In this document: in pieces, positions 29,685-35,192 of the stretch
How positions within the stretch are numbered: the first letter of the stretch is position 1
Layout of the letters: each line of letters opens with the position of its first letter
Origin: Armatimonadota bacterium
Lineage (GTDB): Bacteria; Armatimonadota; UBA5829; DTLH01
Assembly (NCBI GenBank): GCA_029551395.1
Contig: JAKPFN010000078.1
Coordinates: 1-35,192, forward strand
Reading direction: 5' to 3'
Length of the DNA stretch: 35,192 nucleotides
The notes under the pieces: generated by a model
Database searches by the model: none
What the model saw: the letters and a program-made list of their open reading frames with translations, nothing else
What the model was told of the DNA's origin: nothing
Program-made: the position numbers and the translations under genes

Positions 29685-32396
29685 CTACTGCGGGTCCTGG
29701 AGAGTTACCACATCGTCCTGAGAACAAGCTCTGAGAATCCTGATTGGCTTTGCATCAGGTGCAGGCCGCATACATGAACTGATGCCGACCACAGAAACAT
29801 AGCTTTGTTCCACCGCAGTTGCATTAAGAACTTTTAAGCCAATATTAGAACCATCATCAAGGATGAAATAGTCAGTTCCTGACTCTATGACCCTTCCATA
29901 GACCTTGACCAGTAAGCCAATTGTGTTGACTCCAAAGCCGCCTTCGACTCCTTCCTGGCAAAGTGTTGTACCTTCCAGATAATCAGCGCCGCCCAGCAAC
30001 CTGTGAGGCATTGCTATTGGTTTTACACTGCCGAAGCCATCCGGTATGGCAAGAATTGCTGCAATATACCGCTCGCCATCCAAATTTGTCCCAATATTAC
30101 CCAACACCGTGACCGTTTGATTTGGCTGTAAGTTGTGGTCTGGTTTATCTACACGCAAACCGCATGAGTAATCGGAATCTTGAATGTAGAAGAACCCATC
30201 ATAGGCTGCGGTTACAACAGCACCAGTGCAACTGACCTCAACACCATCTGCAATGGTCTTTATGCTGGTTACAGGCATATCTGTAAAAGTGAATTGAACC
30301 TCATCAGCGCCTATATCTACTGAAGCACCGGAAATGCGCGGTTCATCATCAATATCTAACCAGAGTGGATTAACAATATCGTTAGTTCCTGCTTCTATGC
30401 AAGGTGAACCGGGCAGTAGATGGAAATCTCTGTTAGCCCAATCAACGAACATCGGGTCTTCTGAGATTGAACCTGTTCCAGGGGTGATAGACTGATAGTC
30501 AGCAGTGGTATTGCCGTAGACACAGTTGAAGTCAACGCTTCCGCTGCTGCTGCTCGAAGCAATTCCAACGTTATTGGACACCACGATGTTGTTTTTTACG
30601 TCAACTGCCGCAGCATTTTGCAGCAGCACTCCGTTGTTACTGTTATTAACGATAGTATTGTTGGCAATGTAAGCGCTAGGAGTTGCATTGCAGACTACGC
30701 CATCGCTATTACCGACGATTATATTGTTGGCAACAGTCGAAGACGATTGATTGCAATACACACCCGAACCGAGATTATCTTCTATTACATTGCCTGTTAT
30801 CAGACTGGATGAGTAATTTGCACATAGGACGCCGCAACCGTCTGTGCCTCCAGCGCTGTTTCTGATATTAAACCCACTGACAGCACAATTCCGATTTCCT
30901 GCAGCAATTGTTACAACCGTTCCAACCTGCTGACCATCAAGGACTGTCGGGTTGAGTGTTGTGTTCCTCTGCAATCGGTCAGTCTCTGTTCCTGCGAATC
31001 CACCAACAATATAGGTGTAAGGAAGCACGGTGATTTGCCCGTTATAAGTATCGCTCTTGACCCAGATTTCGCCGCCCTGCGCCAATGCTGCATATATTGC
31101 TGCTTGGATGTCGTGCTTGGCAGCAGCCCAGGTCAGCCCATCATTGGCGTTGTCACCGGTTGAGCTAACTCGCAGAACTGCATACGCGCCTACAGGGTAG
31201 GTAGTTTCATCTGACTCATCAGCCCCGATATCAACCGTTTCATCCAAAACTCTATCCTGACCATCCGTATCGACTAACGGAAGTGCAACGGGATTTCCCG
31301 ATGGGTCTGTAACAGTATTTGCTCCTGCATTTACACAAGGCGACTCTGGCTGAAGATGTATATTGCCGACAGTAAAGCAGGCCATTCCCGGCTCAGTATC
31401 GGCACTCAGATTAGTGGCATCCGGTGTTGTTATGCCAGAGTAATTGTAAGCGCTGTTTTGAGATATGCAGTTATACTTAACAACCGGATTGCCTCCCGAG
31501 CGGTATAATCCCGAAGAATTGTATGCAACAATCGTGTTGGCAATAGTCGGAGAGGAATTGCTTGTCAGGTAAACGCCGCCGCCTCCGACCGCCGTATTGG
31601 AGATTATCGTGTTATTGACTACCTTCGGAGATGAGCTGGTACAATAAATACCACCACCATTTGTAACAGCAGTGTTTCCTGCTATGGTAGTGCTGTAAAT
31701 AACAGGTGCGGAACTCGAACAATAGATTGCTCCTCCAAGACTAGCCACATTGCCAGCTATGCGGTTAGCGAGCAGTGTAGGGTTTGAGCTTGTGGAACAG
31801 GCTATTGCTCCTCCATTATAATTTGCCGTATTGCAGACAATTATGTTTCTCTCTATCCTTGGACTTGCCGAATAACAACATATACCGCCGCCGTTTGCTG
31901 TGGCATTGTTACACATGATGATGTTATTCGAGATGACAGGAGAGGAACTCTGGCAGAAAATGCCTCCTCCATTCGTCCCCTTGCCTCCACGGATAATGAA
32001 ACCATCGAGAACCGTTGCGTCTGTAATACCTGAAGGCGATGTTACGACTGTACCGGTAAAGTTGGCATCCAGAATGCTGAAGTTTGCCATCGGGTTGCGA
32101 AGTTCACGAGATTCCTCTGTTCCAGCAAACCCGCCATAGAGGTCTACATCTTCTTTTAGAGTGATTTTCTCCGTGTAGACACCAGCAGCAACCCAGATTT
32201 CATCACCAGGCATGGCAGAAGCCAGAGCACCATCTGCACCCGAAAGTGTCTGCTTTGCCAGTGACCAGGTTGAACCATCATTAGCATTGTCTCCGTCCGT
32301 CTTGACCCTTATGACTGTGGAATTGGCTGAAGCAGCAAACGTCAAGAGGAGCAGCACAACGAGGATGGTCCTGTAGAAGACTGGAATTTTGAACAT
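29685..32396 (-). CDS. Secreted right-handed beta-helix protein
   Basis: 903 residues. A signal peptide occupies about 1-27. There are two related modules: residues about 27-110 and 405-490 (TDGDNANDGSTW and STGDNANDGLTW; IWVAAGVYTEKI and IWVKSDTYNGQI; GGFAGTEE and GGFAGTET), each followed by parallel beta-helix rungs rich in NNTI/NNII and GNT steps. The C-terminal region (about 705-895) is an OB-like module (GFFYIQDSDYSCGLRV) often seen in Armatimonadota exported proteins. No membrane or LPXTG anchor is visible. Pectate-lyase-like folds bind or cleave polysaccharides, but no catalytic residues can be assigned. AGGAGA precedes the ATG. Confidence 0.85.
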   Translation of the reverse strand: MFKIPVFYRTILVVLLLLTFAASANSTVIRVKTDGDNANDGSTWSLAKQTLSGADGALASAMPGDEIWVAAGVYTEKITLKEDVDLYGGFAGTEESRELRNPMANFSILDANFTGTVVTSPSGITDATVLDGFIIRGGKGTNGGGIFCQSSSPVISNNIIMCNNATANGGGICCYSASPRIERNIIVCNTANYNGGAIACSTSSNPTLLANRIAGNVASLGGAIYCSSSAPVIYSTTIAGNTAVTNGGGIYCTSSSPKVVNNTIISNTAVGGGGVYLTSNSSPTIANTIVAYNSSGLYRSGGNPVVKYNCISQNSAYNYSGITTPDATNLSADTEPGMACFTVGNIHLQPESPCVNAGANTVTDPSGNPVALPLVDTDGQDRVLDETVDIGADESDETTYPVGAYAVLRVSSTGDNANDGLTWAAAKHDIQAAIYAALAQGGEIWVKSDTYNGQITVLPYTYIVGGFAGTETDRLQRNTTLNPTVLDGQQVGTVVTIAAGNRNCAVSGFNIRNSAGGTDGCGVLCANYSSSLITGNVIEDNLGSGVYCNQSSSTVANNIIVGNSDGVVCNATPSAYIANNTIVNNSNNGVLLQNAAAVDVKNNIVVSNNVGIASSSSSGSVDFNCVYGNTTADYQSITPGTGSISEDPMFVDWANRDFHLLPGSPCIEAGTNDIVNPLWLDIDDEPRISGASVDIGADEVQFTFTDMPVTSIKTIADGVEVSCTGAVVTAAYDGFFYIQDSDYSCGLRVDKPDHNLQPNQTVTVLGNIGTNLDGERYIAAILAIPDGFGSVKPIAMPHRLLGGADYLEGTTLCQEGVEGGFGVNTIGLLVKVYGRVIESGTDYFILDDGSNIGLKVLNATAVEQSYVSVVGISSCMRPAPDAKPIRILRACSQDDVVTLQDPQ

Positions 32397-32464
32397 ATTC
32401 TCTTCTCCTTTCTCCTCTGAAGCAGATACAATACCGCTTTGCGCGGCTTATATGTAGGGGATTC

Positions 32465-32494
32465 ATTATATGATTGAAGTGCAGAGTACGTCTA
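32465..32494 (-). promoter_or_regulatory. Possible promoter of the beta-helix gene
   Basis: Minus strand: TAGACG (32489-32494), an 18-nt spacer, then TATAAT (32465-32470). Leader of about 60 nt. The -35 match is partial. Confidence 0.45.
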
Positions 32495-32648
32495 GATGTT
32501 CGACTGGTTCATCCCAGTAAAAGTTCCAGGTTATTTGGAACACTGCGCGATATGTGTGAGGGCAAAACGACTTGTATAAGAGATTTTATGGGCTAAAATG
32601 CGGCTGATGCTGGTCTTAACAAGACGGTATAATCGTAAAATCTTGTTC

Positions 32649-34805
32649 CTACTGTGCTTTCTCCATGTTTGCGAAGCTGACCAGGAGTTTCTTCACCCCA
32701 TGGCCGTCAAATGCTACAGTGACCTCTTCTTCGTCTCCCGAACCTTTTGAGTTCAACACGATGCCGCGTCCGAATTGACTGTGAGTTACCTTTTCTCCCG
32801 GACGGTAAGTTGAGGCGGATGAACTGCGCTTCGGCTCGATTGCCGGCTTCCGCTGGGTCTTCGCTGCTGCACTCGGTTTCGTTGCAAGCAGGTGTTCTGG
32901 AACTTCTTTCAGGAACCTGGACCTTCCACGGCGCATAGTCTGCCCCATAAACGTCCGCAAATGAGCATGAGACAGGTGAAGCTCCTCTTTAGCCCTGGTC
33001 ATACCTACGTAACACAGCCGGCGCTCTTCTTCAAGCTCATCCCGGTCATCCATAGACCTCTGGTGAGGGAACAAACCTTCTTCCAGGCCAACAATGAAGA
33101 CTATCGGATACTCAAGCCCCTTGGCTGAGTGCAGAGTCATCAGAGTCACGGCATTTCCGCTCTCTTCATACGTGTCGATGTCGGAAATCAACGCCACCTG
33201 TTCAAGGAACGCTCTCAGTGACCGGTCTTCCGAACCTCTATCAAACTCCTCGGTAACTGACAGGAACTCTTTTACGTTTTCTATTCGAGACTGCGCATCC
33301 ATGCTCTTCTCAGAACTGAGATGGCTCAGATAACCGGAATGTTCCAGAGCTTCCTGAACGAGCCGCTGGACTGGATACTGGTCCCGCTTGGTATGCAGGA
33401 ATTCTATCAGCTTGACGAATGCCTTTACTTCCCGCTTTGCCTTTTTCTGAATGTCTGGGATTTCTTCAATCTGCAGCAGCGCATCCCACATGGCGATTTC
33501 ATTGTTCAGCGCAAACTCCTCGATACGTGCAAGTGTAGTCGGCCCGATGCCTCTTGGCGGTGTATTGATGACACGCTTCAGGCTGATTGTCTCATACGGA
33601 TTGGATGCAAGTCTCAGATATGCAAGGACGTCCTTGATTTCTTTTCTTTCGTAGAACCGGAGAGAACCGACCAGCACGTAAGGCACTCTGTAAGACAGAA
33701 AAACATCTTCAAAGATACGCGACTGCGCGTTCATCCGGTAAAGGATGACGAAGTCCGAATACCTGCGGCCTTCCGTGGCTACCTTGTCCAGGATGGTGTT
33801 GGCAACGTGAATCGCTTCTTCCTGCTCGTTGGCTGCTTCATAGATATCTATAGCCTGACCATGAGCGTTATCAGTCCAAAGTTCTTTCTTCCGTCTTGCT
33901 GTATTGCGGCTTACGACCACATTTGCAGCCTCGAGGATGGTTTTTGTGGACCTGTAGTTCTGCTCAAGCTTATAAATCTTCGCATCCGGATAATCAATCT
34001 CAAACTGAAGTATAAGCCCGACGTCTGCGCCTCTCCAACGATAAATGCTCTGGTCATCGTCTCCAACGCAGCAGATGTTTTTGTGTCCATCTGCCAGAAA
34101 CTTGATGAACGTATACTGAGCCAGGTTTATGTCCTGATACTCGTCAACCATTATGTAGCGGAAACGGTCTTGATAATAGGCAAGCACCTCAGGACGCTCT
34201 TTGAACAAACGAACTGTCCAAAATATCAGGTCATCGAAGTCCAGCGCGGAGTTTTCCTTCAGTTTCTTCTCATACTGCTTGTAAATCCTGCCTACGACGT
34301 TTTCGAAATCGCCTTTGAACTTGGACGGAAATTGCTCAGAGGTAAGGAGCTTTTCCTTGGCAGAAGAAATCATCGAGAGCACCTGCCGGGGTTGGTATTT
34401 CTTCTCAGGCAGGCCCATTTGCTCGATGCACTCGTTGACAAGCGCCATTTGGTCACCGTCGTCGAAGATGGTAAAGTCTCGGGCCAGGCCGATTTGATCT
34501 CCATGCATACGGAGGATTCTGGCGCAGATAGAATGGAATGTTCCTGCCCAGATTTGCCGCGAACTATCGCCAACCAGGCTGACAATACGTTCCTTCATTT
34601 CCTTTGCTGCCTTGTTAGTGAAGGTAACAGCGAGAATATTGGATGGAGAAACGCCTTTTTCTTTTATCAGATAAGCTATTCTATATGTGAGGACTCTTGT
34701 CTTACCGCTGCCCGCACCGGCGACAACAAGTATTGGCCCTTCAGTATGTTGAACAGCCTTTTTTTGAGCCGGATTTAAACTATCGAGGATACTTCTTACT
34801 GCCAT
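32649..34805 (-). CDS. pcrA: ATP-dependent DNA helicase, UvrD/PcrA family
   Basis: Unwinds DNA 3' to 5' in nucleotide excision and mismatch repair. 718 residues from ATG 34803-34805. Motif I (Walker A) AGAGSGKT is at 30-37. Motif II is in MVDEYQD, motif III in CVGDDDQSIYRWRGA, the arginine finger region in LEQNYRST, motif V in LMTLHSAKGLEY and motif VI in LCYVGMTRAKEEL. The C-terminal PcrA tail with its small Tudor-like domain (GEKVTHSQFGRGIV) is present. The frame extends upstream to 34976, but that part runs through a promoter, hairpin and tandem repeat, so the shorter start is chosen. There is no Shine-Dalgarno. Confidence 0.93.
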   Translation of the reverse strand: MAVRSILDSLNPAQKKAVQHTEGPILVVAGAGSGKTRVLTYRIAYLIKEKGVSPSNILAVTFTNKAAKEMKERIVSLVGDSSRQIWAGTFHSICARILRMHGDQIGLARDFTIFDDGDQMALVNECIEQMGLPEKKYQPRQVLSMISSAKEKLLTSEQFPSKFKGDFENVVGRIYKQYEKKLKENSALDFDDLIFWTVRLFKERPEVLAYYQDRFRYIMVDEYQDINLAQYTFIKFLADGHKNICCVGDDDQSIYRWRGADVGLILQFEIDYPDAKIYKLEQNYRSTKTILEAANVVVSRNTARRKKELWTDNAHGQAIDIYEAANEQEEAIHVANTILDKVATEGRRYSDFVILYRMNAQSRIFEDVFLSYRVPYVLVGSLRFYERKEIKDVLAYLRLASNPYETISLKRVINTPPRGIGPTTLARIEEFALNNEIAMWDALLQIEEIPDIQKKAKREVKAFVKLIEFLHTKRDQYPVQRLVQEALEHSGYLSHLSSEKSMDAQSRIENVKEFLSVTEEFDRGSEDRSLRAFLEQVALISDIDTYEESGNAVTLMTLHSAKGLEYPIVFIVGLEEGLFPHQRSMDDRDELEEERRLCYVGMTRAKEELHLSHAHLRTFMGQTMRRGRSRFLKEVPEHLLATKPSAAAKTQRKPAIEPKRSSSASTYRPGEKVTHSQFGRGIVLNSKGSGDEEEVTVAFDGHGVKKLLVSFANMEKAQ

Positions 34806-34813
34806 AAGACACG

Positions 34814-34843
34814 AAAAACGTGCGAGACAAACGCGTCCCGCAC
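34814..34843 (-). terminator. Terminator-like hairpin in the pcrA leader (possible attenuator)
   Basis: Minus strand: GTGCGGGAC pairs with GTCTCGCAC (34835-34843 with 34820-34828, one wobble), a 6-nt loop, then a T5 run (34814-34818). It ends 8 nt before the pcrA ATG and follows the TATAAT box. Confidence 0.6.
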
Positions 34844-34859
34844 GGCTATTTGCACGTAT

Positions 34860-34865
34860 ATTATA
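34860..34865 (-). promoter_or_regulatory. -10 box upstream of pcrA
   Basis: A perfect TATAAT on the minus strand. No good -35 is seen. Transcription would begin near 34853, just before the hairpin at 34820-34843. Confidence 0.5.
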
Positions 34866-34904
34866 TCTCAAACGACCTCTAAATACCAGCTCAGCAAACC
34901 TTTC

Positions 34905-34970
34905 AAATGCGAAATGCGGAGTGCGGAATGGAGGGGAGTTACGAGTTTCGAGTGATGAGTAACGAGTATA
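34905..34970. repeat. Degenerate heptanucleotide tandem repeat
   Basis: Units in register: AAATGCG, AAATGCG, GAGTGCG, GAATGGA (34905-34932), a 3-nt offset, then five GAGTNNN units, GAGTTAC, GAGTTTC, GAGTGAT, GAGTAAC and GAGTATA (34936-34970). Confidence 0.7.
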
Positions 34971-34974
34971 CGTC

Positions 34975-35178
34975 ACCCTGAACTTGTTTCAGGGTCTGAA
35001 TTCAGATGCCGAATCAAGTTCACTACCATCCCACAGGCCTAACCTCGGGCTAAATTTGCAATTTAGCCCGGAATGGCTGAAAGAGGGATTTGCAATCCCG
35101 GTTATTGATGTTTAGATAATTGTTCGGAATCACAGATTCCTTAGCAATATGTTCGGGAGAAATTGCAAATTTCTCCCG
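34975..35178. repeat. Array of short hairpins related to 21221-21526
   Basis: CCCTGAA with TTCAGGG near 34977-34994; an 11-bp CGGGCTAAATT stem at 35046-35070; GGGATT/AATCCC at 35085-35099; GGAATC/GATTCC at 35126-35140; and an 11-bp CGGGAGAAATT stem at 35154-35178. The order and several words match the array at 21.2-21.5 kb. No gene is seen here up to the window edge. Confidence 0.75.
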
Positions 35179-35192
35179 AGGTTGGAAAATTT

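Noticed and set aside
33321-34778. A 485-codon open frame on the plus strand
   Set aside because: It lies wholly antisense to pcrA, whose helicase motifs are unmistakable. It has no ribosome-binding site and no recognisable domain.
34806-34976. N-terminal extension of the helicase frame
   Set aside because: It would code through the TATAAT box, the terminator-like hairpin and the heptanucleotide repeat; the family N-terminus starts at the ATG at 34805.

Overview
The window reads as a chromosomal segment of a diderm bacterium with a moderate GC content. The Kdo genes (kdsC, kdsD) imply lipopolysaccharide. A DUF1559-type prepilin with the H-X9-DG motif, a secreted right-handed beta-helix protein with a C-terminal OB-like module, an NPCBM/CBM9-like secreted protein, and UroD-family and Gfo/Idh/MocA genes together point to the Armatimonadota. 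Planctomycetota or Lentisphaerota relatives are the main alternative. This placement is inference from gene content, with no database search behind it. No phage, insertion sequence, transposase or CRISPR array is visible.

Layout. 1-1449 (-): kdsC (cut by the window edge) and kdsD. 1559-1740 (+): a tRNA-Met(CAU) unit with promoter and terminator. 1786-1970 (+): a good promoter with no ORF, followed by a strongly foldable stretch, which is a candidate small RNA. 2139-4960 (-): a two-gene glycyl radical enzyme operon with the activase first. 5183-5950 (+): an unrecognised basic protein. 6027-8047 (-): a CheY-like receiver, then a GT2 glycosyltransferase and a metallophosphoesterase joined by a one-base stop/start overlap. 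8195-9290 (-): a PIN-domain protein and a DUF2267+BON protein. 9376-9960 (+): a free-standing protein resembling the N-terminal domain of cyanophycin synthetase. 10008-13096: a BON protein, an unrecognised pair (cytosolic plus small membrane protein), a LysM-NlpC/P60 wall hydrolase and a zinc-ribbon protein. 13409-14164 (+): the prepilin. 14467-17580 (+): secA. 17686-17937 (-): a DUF378 membrane protein. 18134-21106 (+): the NPCBM protein, a Nudix ADP-ribose pyrophosphatase and thiL. 21606-24361 (-): a SpoIIE-type phosphatase with GAF domains and an RsbW-like kinase. 24512-25927 (-): 3-isopropylmalate dehydrogenase and a stand-alone RAM domain. 26439-29580 (-): a UroD-like protein, an oxidoreductase and a TPR protein. 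29685-32396 (-): the beta-helix protein. 32649-34805 (-): pcrA.

Non-coding signals are the most distinctive part. Three genes (kdsD, the GT2 gene and the UroD-like gene) have a -10 box ending only 8-9 nt before the ATG and no Shine-Dalgarno, which suggests leaderless mRNAs. secA and pcrA each have an intrinsic-terminator-like hairpin with a T-run between a promoter and the start codon. Two intergenic regions (21.2-21.5 kb and 35.0-35.2 kb) carry arrays of short perfect hairpins whose stems differ while their A/T-rich core is kept, and the two arrays are diverged copies of one another. A degenerate heptanucleotide tandem repeat lies next to the second array.

Functionally the window combines envelope biogenesis (Kdo, GT2, SecA, wall hydrolase), surface and secreted proteins (prepilin, beta-helix, NPCBM), signalling (CheY, SpoIIE/RsbW) and housekeeping (thiL, leuB, nudF, pcrA). 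The least explained coding loci are the glycyl radical operon, the cyanophycin-synthetase-like domain protein, and the hypothetical genes at 5183, 10711 and 26066.
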